The notes under the pieces are model-generated. The model did no database searches. It was given only the letters and a program-made list of their open reading frames with translations, and had not been told where the DNA came from. DNA of 64,000 bases from Sphingobium sp. TKS (GTDB taxonomy: Bacteria > Pseudomonadota > Alphaproteobacteria > Sphingomonadales > Sphingomonadaceae), in NCBI RefSeq assembly GCF_001563265.1, contig NZ_CP005083.1, positions 809,001-873,000 of the forward strand, in the 5' to 3' direction. Made by a program: the position numbers and the translations under genes. Below, in pieces: positions 23,977 to 33,181 of this stretch (position 1 is the stretch's first letter; the number at the start of each line of letters is the position of its first letter).

Positions 23977-24398
23977 CGGCAAGCCGGGCCTTTCCAGTAG
24001 CGATCCCAGCGCAGGACAGTGCCGGTCTTGATCATGGCGCATGACAGATCGGCACCTGACGGCAGACGGCACCAGGCAGCGGTCCTGTTGCCGCCAGCGG
24101 ACCCCTCGGAACGGCATGTCAGCCGCGGACCTCTGACCACCACGTGACCGGTCGAGATTGTTCCATTCGCACCGCCCATCAGCTGTACGAGCGCATCACG
24201 CGCTTCAATCGCCGTGGCATCGGGGCAGGGTTGATTGGTGCGGCAGGTGCCGTCCATTTCCCGGGCAGCGATACCGGCGATCCGAAGGTGAGGGCCTTCC
24301 GCACACCAGACGGGTCCATCGCCATCCCAGACATGGGTTGGCGTGCAGGTAAAGGTCTGCCCGGAAGCGACGATCGAAGCGGCAAGGAGGGCAAGCAT
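23973..24398 (-). CDS. Secreted thermonuclease-like (SNase-fold) protein
   Basis: This is a 141-residue protein with a short N-terminal signal-like segment (MLALLAASIVASGQ) followed by an SNase-like core: TCTPTHVWDGDGPVWCAEGPHLRIAGIAARE, then ATAIEARDALVQLM. Four or more cysteines suggest disulfides in the periplasm. The catalytic Arg/Glu pattern of staphylococcal nuclease is only partly conserved (RIAGIAAREMDG, SGADLSCAMIKTG), so activity is uncertain. Similar SNase-like genes are common on conjugative plasmids. It heads a three-gene operon with overlapping genes and lies 13 bases after the repressor stop on the same strand, so all may share one transcript. Confidence 0.75.
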   Translation of the reverse strand: MLALLAASIVASGQTFTCTPTHVWDGDGPVWCAEGPHLRIAGIAAREMDGTCRTNQPCPDATAIEARDALVQLMGGANGTISTGHVVVRGPRLTCRSEGSAGGNRTAAWCRLPSGADLSCAMIKTGTVLRWDRYWKGPACR

Positions 24399-24410
24399 CA
24401 GAGGACCACC

Positions 24411-25052
24411 TTAGAGCGCCCGTCCGAACCAGAGAACCCGTCCGACGATGTTGAGCGTGCGTTTCTCGAGGCCGCGCCAGCTTGGATAGGCCGGGTTGTC
24501 GCTCAGAACCGACGCGCGCTTGCCCTGTGGTTCGAGGGCAATGCGCTTTACGCTCAACATGTCGTCCATCCGCAGGACATAGATCCCGTCTCGCAGCCGC
24601 GACTGGCCATCCCCAAGATCGACCATCACCTCGTCGCCATCGTGGAGGGTGGGCTCCATGGAGTCGCCATGCACGGCGATGATCGACAGGCTCGATGCCT
24701 TGCTCGCGGTCAGCCGGCGCAGCCACTTCTCGTCGAAGCCGAACTGCGCGGACTTGGCTTCCATTTCGGCCAGAGCGCCATGGCCGGCCGATGCCTCGAC
24801 ATTGAGCAAAGGCACATGGACCAGTTCGACGACCGGGCCTGAGCGGCGGGCAGGGGCTCCAAGAACCTTCTCATCGACCCCGAAAAATCGCGCCAGAACC
24901 GAGCGATCCTGCTCGTCCAGCTGCCTCGGGCTGCCGCGCCGAATATACTGCTGGATGTAAGCGGCATTGCGCCCCAACAGGCGCGAAACTGAGGAGTAAT
25001 TCACCCCTCGTTGCTGGATCAGTTCGTCCAGGGCTCTCCGTGCGTCGTCCAT
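24411..25052 (-). CDS. S24-family LexA/CI-like repressor
   Basis: This is a 213-residue phage-type repressor. The N-terminal helix-turn-helix covers roughly residues 1-60 (RGVNYSSVSRLLGRNAAYIQQYI). The C-terminal S24 peptidase domain has VHGDSMEPTLHDGDEV with the catalytic Ser and LSVKRIAL with the catalytic Lys. In the family, RecA filaments or stress can trigger self-cleavage and derepression. The start at 25052 is preferred over one eight residues upstream. Strong dyads of CTAGGAA type lie just upstream at 25076-25115, consistent with autoregulation and with control of the divergent small gene at 25153. Related motifs near traA suggest a wider regulon. Confidence 0.88.
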   Translation of the reverse strand: MDDARRALDELIQQRGVNYSSVSRLLGRNAAYIQQYIRRGSPRQLDEQDRSVLARFFGVDEKVLGAPARRSGPVVELVHVPLLNVEASAGHGALAEMEAKSAQFGFDEKWLRRLTASKASSLSIIAVHGDSMEPTLHDGDEVMVDLGDGQSRLRDGIYVLRMDDMLSVKRIALEPQGKRASVLSDNPAYPSWRGLEKRTLNIVGRVLWFGRAL

Positions 25053-25075
25053 GACTGCCAGTCCTATCGCGGGCA

Positions 25076-25138
25076 CCTAGGAAAATCGATCCTAGACTCT
25101 AGGAAGCCTTCCTAGTAAGAACATAATAGGAACGCTAG
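25076..25138. promoter_or_regulatory. Repressor operators between S24 repressor and divergent gene
   Basis: CTAGGAA-GCC-TTCCTAG at 25099-25115 is a perfect dyad. CTAGGA-N7-TCCTAG at 25077-25095 is a second one, and AGGAACGCTAG (about 25128-25138) is a looser third site. The even placement in the divergent promoter region fits cooperative binding by the S24 repressor. Confidence 0.72.
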
Positions 25139-25152
25139 CTTAAAGCGAGTCT

Positions 25153-25347
25153 ATGGCGATGGAGCTACTGGAGCAGATCGAGGCATATCTGGCGCAAACA
25201 CGGACGTCGCCGAGCACCTTCGGTCGGCACGTCGTGGCAGATCCTCGCTTCGTTCAGGACCTTCGGGACGGGCGCAGGCCGCGCCACAAGACCTGCCAGA
25301 AAGTGTCGGACTTTCTTGCTAGCTCAGAGGCAGTTAGCCGCAGGTAG
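25153..25347 (+). CDS. Small helix-turn-helix-like protein divergent from the repressor
   Basis: This is a 64-residue protein, MAMELLEQIEAYLAQTRTSPSTFGRHVVADPR, then FVQDLRDGRRPRHKTCQKVSDFL. The pattern resembles a short DNA-binding helical module found in sphingomonad plasmids. It is transcribed away from the S24 repressor across the shared operator region, a cI/cro-like arrangement. It could be an antagonist of the repressor; this is inference. ATG 25153 and an internal ATG 25159 are both possible starts. Confidence 0.62.
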   Translation: MAMELLEQIEAYLAQTRTSPSTFGRHVVADPRFVQDLRDGRRPRHKTCQKVSDFLASSEAVSRR

Positions 25348-25423
25348 ATTAGCGAAACCGGGGCCAGCAGCTTTCCGAATCTCGTTGCCTCGCCATCAAG
25401 CATCCACTACGCTTACCCATACA

Positions 25424-25445
25424 GAAACTGGTTTAGCCCAGTTTC
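25424..25445. promoter_or_regulatory. Inverted repeat before brxR, likely BrxR operator
   Basis: GAAACTGG and CCAGTTTC are perfect 8-base arms with a 6-base spacer, ending 15 bases before the brxR start. BrxR proteins are known to repress their own BREX operons by binding such repeats. Confidence 0.65.
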
Positions 25446-25460
25446 TTGGGGGATCTGAGG

Positions 25461-26357
25461 ATGGACAGCGATTCGGGATTGAGGCGCGGGGTTGAGAGCC
25501 GCCTCGAGTTCATCGAATTCAGGCTTTTCTGGGAAGGGCATGTCAATCGGAGTGACCTGATCGACGTTTTCGGCGTTTCGATCAACCAGGCTTCCACGGA
25601 TCTGAACAGATATCTCGGCCTGGCTGAAGCCAACATGGTCTACGACAAGAGCGCCAGGACTTACGTTCGCAGCTCGTCGTTCACCCCTGTATTCCACCAG
25701 CCCGACGCAGCCCAATATCTCTCCCAGCTTAGATCGCTCTCGGATGGAATCATTGCCGCCGACGACAGCTGGATCGGAGGCTTGCCGAGTTTCGCCTGTG
25801 CCCCGACTCCCGCCCGCGGTGTCTCGCCCAAAATTCTGAGGGCCATCGTAACGGCGATCAAGCGGCACGAGGCGATCGAGGTCTTCTACCAATCGATGTC
25901 ATCCCCTGAGCCTGCTTGGCGGTGGATCGAACCTCATGCCTTGGTCTTTGACGGCTTCAGATGGCATGCTCGCGCGCATTGCCCACGCAGCAGCACCTTC
26001 AAGGATTTTGTTCTCTCGCGCATCACCGATACGCGTTCATCGAAGCCAGCAGATGCTAGGTCTTCCGGCGACAGCGAATGGGAGGAGCAGGTTGAGCTGC
26101 AGATCGCGCCTCATCCCGAACTGAGCGCTGGTCAGCGCAAGGCGATCGAGCTCGATTACGGAATGGAAAGGGGCGTGACGACCATCCCGGTCCGAAGGGC
26201 TCTCCTCTACTACGCCTTGAAGCGCCTTGGATTGGATACCGATCCGGCCGCACGTAGGCCCCAGGACCAGCAGATTGTGCTCTTGAACGCGGCCGAAATT
26301 CGTTCGGGAAGGCATGGCGATGGCGTGTCTCAGCCAGAGGGACCGCAATATGCTTGA
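25461..26357 (+). CDS. brxR: BrxR-like WYL-domain regulator of BREX
   Basis: This is a 298-residue regulator. The N-terminal winged helix-turn-helix (about 1-80) reads RLEFIEFRLFWEGHVNRSDLIDVFG, then SINQASTDLNRYL. The central WYL domain (about 125-200) contains IKRHEAIEVFYQSM and PAWRWIEPHALVFDGFRWHARAHC. A C-terminal WCX-like extension ends the protein. Size and order match BrxR, a transcriptional repressor upstream of many BREX loci. It overlaps brxF by 8 bases, so the two are co-translated. ATG 25461 has GGATCTGAGG upstream; an in-frame TTG at 25446 is less likely. The operator-like repeat at 25424 fits autoregulation. Confidence 0.85.
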   Translation: MDSDSGLRRGVESRLEFIEFRLFWEGHVNRSDLIDVFGVSINQASTDLNRYLGLAEANMVYDKSARTYVRSSSFTPVFHQPDAAQYLSQLRSLSDGIIAADDSWIGGLPSFACAPTPARGVSPKILRAIVTAIKRHEAIEVFYQSMSSPEPAWRWIEPHALVFDGFRWHARAHCPRSSTFKDFVLSRITDTRSSKPADARSSGDSEWEEQVELQIAPHPELSAGQRKAIELDYGMERGVTTIPVRRALLYYALKRLGLDTDPAARRPQDQQIVLLNAAEIRSGRHGDGVSQPEGPQYA

Positions 26358-26808
26358 GCGGTTGCAACAGCTTGCTGAAGATGCAGCGACACTGAAAAGC
26401 AAGCTGATCCTTGTGGTCGCGTATACCGCAGGCGGAAAAACAGAGATCCTGTCGCGCCTTGCAGAGAGCGAAGGCATGCCCCTGATCAATGTTGGGACAC
26501 AGTTGTCGAGCAAGCTGCTCCCAATTCCGTCGCTTCAGCGTAGTTCTGAAGTTATGCCGTTGCTTAGGGAACTGATCGATGAGACTGGTTCTCAAAAGTG
26601 CGTGATCTTCGACAATATCGAAATTCTTTTCGAGGAAGATCTTCGCATTGCCCCTGTTGATGTCTTGAAAAAGCTTGCCCACGCTCGCCCCATAGTGGCG
26701 GCATGGCCTGGTCGTTTTCAGGACGGCCGACTGACCTATGCCCGCACCGGGCATCGTGAACACTGCGAGGTGCCAATCGATGGTGCCGTCGTATTCGAGT
26801 TGAATTGA
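26350..26808 (+). CDS. brxF: BrxF, P-loop protein of type 3 BREX
   Basis: This is a 152-residue small ATPase. The P-loop reads LILVVAYTAGGKTEIL near residue 20, followed by VIFDNIEILFEED as Walker B-like segment, and ends HCEVPIDGAVVFELN. Length and motifs match BrxF, the short first core gene of type 3 BREX loci, whose precise role is unknown. It lies between the brxR-like gene and brxC, overlapping the former by 8 bases and ending 21 bases before the latter. It appears intact, but its partner genes are broken. Confidence 0.82.
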   Translation: MLERLQQLAEDAATLKSKLILVVAYTAGGKTEILSRLAESEGMPLINVGTQLSSKLLPIPSLQRSSEVMPLLRELIDETGSQKCVIFDNIEILFEEDLRIAPVDVLKKLAHARPIVAAWPGRFQDGRLTYARTGHREHCEVPIDGAVVFELN

Positions 26809-26829
26809 GCGTTGAAGGGAATTTCCGAG

Positions 26830-28035
26830 ATGACCATGCAGTATGGCGATCTCATTCAGTTTGAGCCCATCGAGTCGGTTATCCAGCTTCTGGATGCCAA
26901 TCGTCCTGACGAAGCCAAGAAGCTCGTTTCGACCTACGTCATCTCGGATGACATGGCCGAGCGGATCGCCATGCAGATGATTCCTCAGCTCTCGTTCGAC
27001 GAGGCTGTCGATCACAAGGGTGTTCTGGTCGTCGGAAACTATGGCACCGGTAAGTCTCACCTGATGTCCGTGCTCTCGCTCGTCGCTGAAGATGCCGACT
27101 ATGTGTCCATGATCCGCCACCCCAAGGTGGCCGAGGCGGCAAGCGCGATCGCTGGCAAGTTCAAGGTTCACCGGATTGAGATCTCCAGCCAGATGTCGTT
27201 GCGCGACATCATCACGCAGCAGCTTGAGGTTTTCCTCGACAAGCAGGGGGTCAGCTTCTCCTTCCCTGCGGCCGATAAGGTCATCAACAACAAGGCTGCT
27301 TTCGAGGAGATGATGGCGGCGTTCGCCGAGGTCCATCCCAATCACGGTGTGCTGCTGGTGGTGGACGAGTTCCTCGAGTATCTGCGATCGCGCAAGGATC
27401 ACGACCTCGTTCTGGATCTTTCCTTCCTTCGCGAGATCGGTGAGGTCGCGAAGCACCTGCGTTTTCGCTTTGTGGCGGGTGTCCAGGAAGCCATCTTCGA
27501 TAGCAGTCGCTTTCAGCACGTTGCCGACAGTTTGCGGCGCGTGAAGGATCGCTTCACCCAGATCTTGCTGGCCCGGCAGGACGTGAGTTTCGTGGTCGCT
27601 GAGCGTCTTCTCAAGAAGACCACAGACCAGCAGGACAAAATCCGCTCGTACCTGACGCCTTTTGCGAAATTCTATGGCTCAATGAATGAGCGCATGGACG
27701 AGTATGTTAGGCTCTTCCCGGTCCACCCTGATTACATCGGAACCTTCGAGCGCTTGGTCTTCACCGAGAAGCGTGGTGCTCTTGTGACGCTCCGCGACCA
27801 GATCCAGGCCATCCTGAAGGACCAAGTGCCGGATGATCGGCCGGGTTTGATCGGTTATGACAAGTTCTGGGAAACCGTGACATCCAACTCGGTTCTGCGC
27901 GCAGACCCGAACATTGGGCCCGTCTTGAAGGTCTCGGAAGTTCTTTCGGAGCGTGTCTCGAAGGCATTTACCAGGCCTACGTACAAGCCGATGGCTTTGC
28001 GCATCATCGATGGTTTGTCTGTCCACAGGCTGACC
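26830..28035 (+). pseudogene. brxC: brxC, 5' third only, truncated by IS21
   Basis: About 402 codons remain of a BREX ATPase that is usually about 1,200 residues. ATG 26830 follows GAAGGGA. Walker A is GNYGTGKS (69-76), and Walker B is [17 protein letters not shown]. The region [18 protein letters not shown] and [20 protein letters not shown] is typical of the DUF6079/BrxC N-terminal ATPase. The frame enters the IS at 28036 and stops at 28086 after non-native residues. BrxC is needed for BREX function, so the locus is almost certainly inactive as a classical BREX. Confidence 0.85.
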
Positions 28036-28147
28036 TGTGGACCGGCGTGCAAAAGGGACCCCGTTAGCGGGGTGATCGGCGTCTAAAAGGGACCCCTCAT
28101 TCTGATGGTGTAGCAGGCTGCCTGGTTTTCCAGGTGGTGAGATCGGG

Positions 28148-29662
28148 ATGTTGGTGGTGGAGACGGTTGTTCGGATACGGCGGGAGCACGCGAGCGGGAA
28201 GGCGATCAAGGCGATTGCGCGCGATCTGCGGCTGTCGCGCAAGGTGGTTCGCAAGGCGATCCGGGCGCCGGAAGGCGCGTTCGATTATCGCCGCACGGTT
28301 CAACCCCTGCCCCGGCTTGGGCCGTTCCAGGAGCGGCTCGACGTGCTGCTGACGGAGAACGAGGCCCGGCACCGGCGTGACCGGCTGCGCATGACGCGGA
28401 TCCATGACCTGCTTTGCCGTGAGGGGTTCGAGGGATCCTACGACGCGGTCCGGCGCTACGCCCGGCGCTGGACACAAGCGCGGCGCAAGGATGCGGGTGA
28501 TGGGGCGCCCGCGTTCATCCCGCTCATGTTCAAGCCAGGCGAGGCCTACCAGTTCGACTGGAGCCACGAGGATGTGGAGATCGCGGGCAAGCCGATGCGG
28601 GTGAAGGTGGCGCAGATGCGGTTGTGCGCGTCGCGCGCGGTCTACGTCAGGGCCTATCCGCGCGAGACGCAGGAGATGGTGTTCGACGCCCATGCGCGCG
28701 GCTTTGCCTTCTTCGGCGGCGTTCCCCTGCGCGGCATCTACGATAACATGAAGACCGCGGTCACCACCGTGTTCGTCGGCAAGGAGCGGGTGTTCAACCG
28801 CCGCTTTCTGGTCATGTCCGATCATTACATGGTCGAGCCCACGGCCTGCTCGCCGGCTGCGGGATGGGAGAAGGGTCAGGTTGAACACCAGGTGCAGACC
28901 ATCCGGGGCCGCTTCTTCCAGCCTCGCCTGCGCTTTGCCAGCATCGAGGAGCTCAACGGGTGGCTGGAAGCTGAGTGCCTGCGCTGGGCCGCAACGCACG
29001 CCCATCCCGAGCAGAAGGAGCTGACCGTCGCCGAGGCGCTGGAGCTCGAGCGGCCAGCCCTGCAGCCGATGCTGGCGCCCTTCGACGGCTTCCACGAGAC
29101 CACCCATGCCGTGACCGGCACGTGCCTGATCAGCTTCGACCGCAACCGCTACTCGGTCATGGCCAAGGCGGCGCGGCGGGCCGTTCAGGTCCGCGCCTAT
29201 GCCGACCGCATCGTCGTGCGCCTAGGCGACGAGGTAATCGCCGAGCATGCCCGGCACTTCGGCCGCGACCGGACGATCTATAATCCCTGGCATTACCTGC
29301 CAGTGCTGGCGCACAAGCCTGGGGCCTTGCGGAACGGCGCACCCTTCCAGGGGTGGGACCTGCCACCGGCACTGACGCGGTTGCGGCGCAAGCTGGGCGG
29401 CGGTGATGACGCCGACCGCCGCTTCGTGCGCGTGCTGGCATCGGTAATGACCGATGGCCTGGAAGCGGTCGAGGCCGCGATCCGGGAGGCGCTTGATAGC
29501 GGTGCCGTCAGCGACGAGGTGATCCTCAACATCCTGGCCCGATACCGGGACCCGCCATCCGAGCGCCCCCTGGATGTGGTCGCCGATCTCAAGCTCAGCC
29601 ACCCGCCGATCGCGGACTGCGCGCGCTACGATACGGTGCGAGGCCTCCATGCAGCGGCATGA
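28148..29662 (+). CDS. istA: IS21 transposase IstA
   Basis: This is a 504-residue transposase. The N-terminal helix-turn-helix includes [20 protein letters not shown]. The DDE catalytic core has [14 protein letters not shown] (first Asp), [15 protein letters not shown] (second Asp) and [16 protein letters not shown] (Glu). Length is standard for IS21 IstA (about 400-510 aa). The stop overlaps the istB start by 14 bases, the usual coupling in IS21 elements. It appears intact and could be active in trans or cis. Confidence 0.93.
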   Translation: MLVVETVVRIRREHASGKAIKAIARDLRLSRKVVRKAIRAPEGAFDYRRTVQPLPRLGPFQERLDVLLTENEARHRRDRLRMTRIHDLLCREGFEGSYDAVRRYARRWTQARRKDAGDGAPAFIPLMFKPGEAYQFDWSHEDVEIAGKPMRVKVAQMRLCASRAVYVRAYPRETQEMVFDAHARGFAFFGGVPLRGIYDNMKTAVTTVFVGKERVFNRRFLVMSDHYMVEPTACSPAAGWEKGQVEHQVQTIRGRFFQPRLRFASIEELNGWLEAECLRWAATHAHPEQKELTVAEALELERPALQPMLAPFDGFHETTHAVTGTCLISFDRNRYSVMAKAARRAVQVRAYADRIVVRLGDEVIAEHARHFGRDRTIYNPWHYLPVLAHKPGALRNGAPFQGWDLPPALTRLRRKLGGGDDADRRFVRVLASVMTDGLEAVEAAIREALDSGAVSDEVILNILARYRDPPSERPLDVVADLKLSHPPIADCARYDTVRGLHAAA

Positions 29663-30377
29663 GATGATCGAGGCGATGCGCTCACTCGGCCTCAAGGGCA
29701 TGGCAGGAGCCTTCGACGAGGCGGTCACCACCGGGTTGCAGCGCAAGCGCACGACCCACGAGATCCTGACCGACCTGCTGCGCGCCGAAGCCGCGCATCG
29801 TCATGCCGCCTCGATCCGCTACCGCATGACCGCAGCCAAGCTGCCGGTAATCAAGGACCTCGACGCCTTCGCGTTCGAGGGCACCCCGATCAACGAAGAG
29901 CTGGTGCGCTCCCTGCACGCAGGTTCGTTCCTACCCGGTCGCCGCAACATCGTGCTCATCGGCGGCACAGGGACCGGCAAGACCCATCTGGCCACTGCGA
30001 TCACCGCCAGCGTCGTGCGTGCCGGGGCCCGCGGGCGCTACTTCAACACGGTCGATCTCGTCACCAGGCTCGAGGAAGAAGCCCGCATCGGCAAGGCCGG
30101 CGCCATCGCCGCGCAGCTCAGCCGGCTTGATCTCGTGGTGCTCGATGAACTGGGCTATCTGCCGTTCGCCCGATCCGGCGGGCAGCTCTTGTTCCACCTG
30201 ATCAGCAAGCTCTACGAGCAGACCTCGGTCATCATCACCACCAACCTCGCCTTCGGCGAGTGGCCCACCGTGTTCGGCGATCCCAAGATGACCACCGCGC
30301 TGCTCGACCGCATCACCCACCATTGCGATATCGTCGAGACAGGCAACGACAGCTGGCGCTTCAAAAACCGCAGCTGA
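29649..30377 (+). CDS. istB: IS21 helper ATPase IstB
   Basis: This is a 242-residue AAA+ protein related to DnaC. Walker A is [11 protein letters not shown], and Walker B is [15 protein letters not shown]. The sensor region [27 protein letters not shown] is the family signature. IstB assembles on target DNA and stimulates IstA. ATG 29649 begins [15 protein letters not shown]. It overlaps istA and is followed by 166 bases holding the right terminal repeats. Confidence 0.94.
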   Translation: MQRHEMIEAMRSLGLKGMAGAFDEAVTTGLQRKRTTHEILTDLLRAEAAHRHAASIRYRMTAAKLPVIKDLDAFAFEGTPINEELVRSLHAGSFLPGRRNIVLIGGTGTGKTHLATAITASVVRAGARGRYFNTVDLVTRLEEEARIGKAGAIAAQLSRLDLVVLDELGYLPFARSGGQLLFHLISKLYEQTSVIITTNLAFGEWPTVFGDPKMTTALLDRITHHCDIVETGNDSWRFKNRS

Positions 30378-30543
30378 CCCAGCCAGAAAACCGCCTTCGC
30401 GCTGCTGACGCCTCCGGTCGGGCTACGCCCTCCCTACGCCGCCAGCAGCGCGAAAACCGCGCCCAGCATCAACCACCCAACATCTCAGCAAGGGGGTCCC
30501 TTTTGCGCGCCGATAGGGGGTCCCGATTGAACGCCGATTGACA

Positions 30544-31181
30544 GCTTCGATGCAAGGACGGCCGAAGCGCGACCCGACACCGAATGGGTGACGCTTGAAG
30601 ATCCGCGCGCTCGGGCGCTGATAAGCGAGTTGCCACGATGCGTTTCTGGTCAACCGCTGCCCATCGTCCGTATCGCGGGTATTCCGGATAGCGTGCGGGG
30701 AGTGTGGTCGCTTTGGGAGATCAACCTGTCTGCCGATGATTTCAGTCGGCGGCGGTTCCTTTCCGTCTTCGTGAATGATGAAGGACGAACGTTCCTGCCC
30801 ACCGCCAAGCGGATTTGGGACCTCCTCTTGACGGAACATCTCGAAAGCGCCGGAACTGCTGTGGCTAGTGATGCAAGCGAACTTTTTGAAGCGTCGAGAA
30901 ATGCTGCTCTCACTCAGGGCGAGCGGATCTTTGTCGAGCTAACGGAGGAACATCGCGTTCGCATCCAGGAAGAGCGTGAACGTGCCAAATATGCCTATGA
31001 GGCGCGGCATCAAGCTATCGGTCGGGTCGGACTGCAGACAGTCCGGGATTACCGCCGCAAGCGCCTGCGTGTCGACCATGATGCGCGCATGGCGCAGCTG
31101 GATGCAGCCGAAGCATATTCGCCTGATTTAAACGCCGTTCTGATGTTGCGTGTCGGTGCGCCTGGATCGGTCATGCCATGA
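30544..31181 (+). pseudogene. brxHII: brxHII helicase, C-terminal remnant
   Basis: This is an in-frame C-terminal fragment of about 212 residues emerging directly from the IS right end. It reads GQPLPIVRIAGIPDSVRGVWSLWEINL, then RFLSVFVNDEGR, then a long charged helix (RIQEERERAKYAYEARHQAIGRVGL) and PDLNAVLMLRVG. That tail is typical of the SNF2-like helicases of BREX type 3 and related DISARM loci. All helicase motifs are missing. Internal GTG at 30588 could start a 197-residue peptide, but activity as a helicase is impossible. Its stop overlaps the pglZ start by ATGA. Confidence 0.75.
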
Positions 31182-33181
31182 GTGCTTGGACCGACCGTAT
31201 CCTGCAGGAGTTCCCCCCAGATCTCTCGCGTTTCTGGGTCGCCTGCGACCCAGATGTCGTGCTGTTGGATGAGCACGTTCTCCAATCCTTGCGTGACCGC
31301 GGGTTTGAACTCGTCTCATTCGATGATCCGATCGTCTTCAGGGCATACTATGAAGAGACCTATCGGGCCGCATGGGACCAAGGGCGAGATCCTCCAAGCC
31401 CGGCGCTAATCCTACATCTCTCGTCCAATGAGAGCGACATCCTGCCTTGGGACTACATCCGGCAAGCGCGGATCGTCCGGCTCGGTTTGGCTGATCTCTT
31501 CGACAAGCTCAGTAGTTCAGTGCTGCGCCAGATCGACCCAAATTATTACGACAAGCTGTTTGATGCTCAGAAAGCCTATGCGTCTCAGACCTTAGGGGAT
31601 GCAGCGACGAGCGACTTCATTCTGACGCATGTCTTCAAGATCGTCCCGGTACTGATCGACGATGAGGTGACTTTCTGGCGTGAGGTATTCCGATTGCACC
31701 TTCGAGGCTGGAGCTTGCCACCCGTTCTAGCCGACAGGATGGCTGCGATCCTGCAATCACGGCAGACGCTTTCCCATCTGCCAATCAAGGAATTGGTTGA
31801 AGACAGAGCATTCGCGTTGAAAGCGGCTCAATCGGCCTGGCTGACCTACCTGCAATCATTCGGCGTAGCGTCAGTAGCCTCTGGAAACCAAGAGAACGGC
31901 TCCAATTCCAGCTTGGCGATTCCGTTCGATCATCCTGACATTCGCATGGTGGTAGACTCCCTGTTCTTGGATGGATGCCTTGAGCCGGTTGCGGGCGATG
32001 CCGTTTCGGGGCACGCGCCTGCGTGGGTCCAGGTCGGCATCAAGAAGGACGTCCAAGGCCAGGCTCAGTTTATTGCTGAAAGCGCTACTGCGCTTGCAGA
32101 AGACCTGCCCGCAGAGGATGCCCACCATCGTGAATGGCTTTCGTTTGCGCAGCGTCTGGGCGAACTCCTGTGCAAGTTTTTCGAGCTTCCTGGATCGCTC
32201 GGGGACGATGTTTCACCTCAAATTGAGAGGCTTCAGCAATCAGCCGACGATCGTTTCCGTGGCTGGCTCATTCGGCACTTCGCGGACTTGCCTTCGCTCC
32301 CCGCGTCAAAAGCGCCTGTCATGCTCCATCACGTACCGCGGCATCTCAGTCATCGCCGCAGCGGCAGCGGCGCGCGCCAGGCATTGCTCCTATTCGACGG
32401 ACTGGCGATCGATCAGTGGTGCAAAATCCGTGGGCGCCTGGCGGAGAACTTGTCATCCATCGAGATTGACGAAGGGGCATGTTTTGCCTGGTTGCCGAGT
32501 TTAACCTCGGTCTCACGTCAAACGGTGTTTTCGGGGCTCAGGCCACGAGAGTTCGCAGGAACGATAGAAAACACATCCGCAGAGCCGACATTGTGGGCCA
32601 AGTTCTGGCAAGATGCCGGACTTCGCAAGAGTGAGATCGTCTACCTCAAGGGCGTGAAGCGGCGCGAGGACCTGTCGCGGATTGCTGATGCGGTTAGCAG
32701 CTCCAACATCAAAATCGCTGGAATCGTTGTCGATATGGTCGATGAGATCGTCCACGGTGCAACTCTGGGTAAGCGAGGCATCGCCAGTCAGATTGACGAT
32801 TGGTGTGATACCGGGTTCGTGGAGCAGCTGATGACGCTGCTGCTCGATCGAGGCTTCGAGATTTTCCTCACATCGGATCACGGAAACGTCGATGCGACAG
32901 GGGTTGGCCGGCTGAGCCAAGGGGTTCTGTCCGAAATAAAGGGCGAGCGGGTCAGGGTCTATCGGAGCGCCGATCTGGCATCCTCGGTACCCGCCGAACT
33001 TGATACCTTCAGGTTTGACCTACCGGGACTCCCCGTCGATTTTCTACCTGTTTATCCAAAGGGGAGAGGTGCCTTCACAGGGGTGGGGGATCGCGTGGTC
33101 GCTCATGGCGGAATGTCCGTTGAAGAGCTCATCGTCCCCTTCGTCCGCATTACGCCAAAGAGTTCGAGCAATGATAAGTGA
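31178..33181 (+). CDS. pglZ: BREX PglZ, alkaline-phosphatase-superfamily protein
   Basis: This is a 667-residue PglZ. The N-terminal part (about 1-220) is the helical BREX-3 type region. The PglZ domain covers roughly 390-660, with ALLLFDGLAIDQW (metal-binding Asp), FAWLPSLTSVSRQTVFSG (candidate Thr/Ser nucleophile region), IVVDMVDEIVHG and FLTSDHGNVDATG (metal-binding His). PglZ is a core subunit of all BREX systems. It is intact here and ATGA-coupled to the brxHII remnant, with an 11-base overlap into brxA. Without pglX, brxC and the helicase it cannot form a classical BREX complex. Confidence 0.88.
   Translation: MSAWTDRILQEFPPDLSRFWVACDPDVVLLDEHVLQSLRDRGFELVSFDDPIVFRAYYEETYRAAWDQGRDPPSPALILHLSSNESDILPWDYIRQARIVRLGLADLFDKLSSSVLRQIDPNYYDKLFDAQKAYASQTLGDAATSDFILTHVFKIVPVLIDDEVTFWREVFRLHLRGWSLPPVLADRMAAILQSRQTLSHLPIKELVEDRAFALKAAQSAWLTYLQSFGVASVASGNQENGSNSSLAIPFDHPDIRMVVDSLFLDGCLEPVAGDAVSGHAPAWVQVGIKKDVQGQAQFIAESATALAEDLPAEDAHHREWLSFAQRLGELLCKFFELPGSLGDDVSPQIERLQQSADDRFRGWLIRHFADLPSLPASKAPVMLHHVPRHLSHRRSGSGARQALLLFDGLAIDQWCKIRGRLAENLSSIEIDEGACFAWLPSLTSVSRQTVFSGLRPREFAGTIENTSAEPTLWAKFWQDAGLRKSEIVYLKGVKRREDLSRIADAVSSSNIKIAGIVVDMVDEIVHGATLGKRGIASQIDDWCDTGFVEQLMTLLLDRGFEIFLTSDHGNVDATGVGRLSQGVLSEIKGERVRVYRSADLASSVPAELDTFRFDLPGLPVDFLPVYPKGRGAFTGVGDRVVAHGGMSVEELIVPFVRITPKSSSNDK

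Larger units (their letters stand above)
28036..30543 (+). mobile_element. IS21-family insertion sequence
   Basis: The 2,508-base element has ends matching in 21 of 27 positions: left 28036-28062 starts TGTGGACCGGCG, and the right end, complement of 30517-30543, starts TGTCAATCGGCG. Both ends hold a second internal copy of a GGGACCCC repeat, as is usual for IS21. It encodes istA and istB. The flanks differ (GCTGACC on the left, GCTTCGA on the right), so there is no target duplication. It separates brxC from the C-terminal part of brxHII, meaning several kilobases were lost at this point. Confidence 0.9.

Noticed and set aside
26056..27519. 487-residue minus-strand frame
   Set aside because: Antisense of brxR, brxF and brxC, with no recognisable domain.
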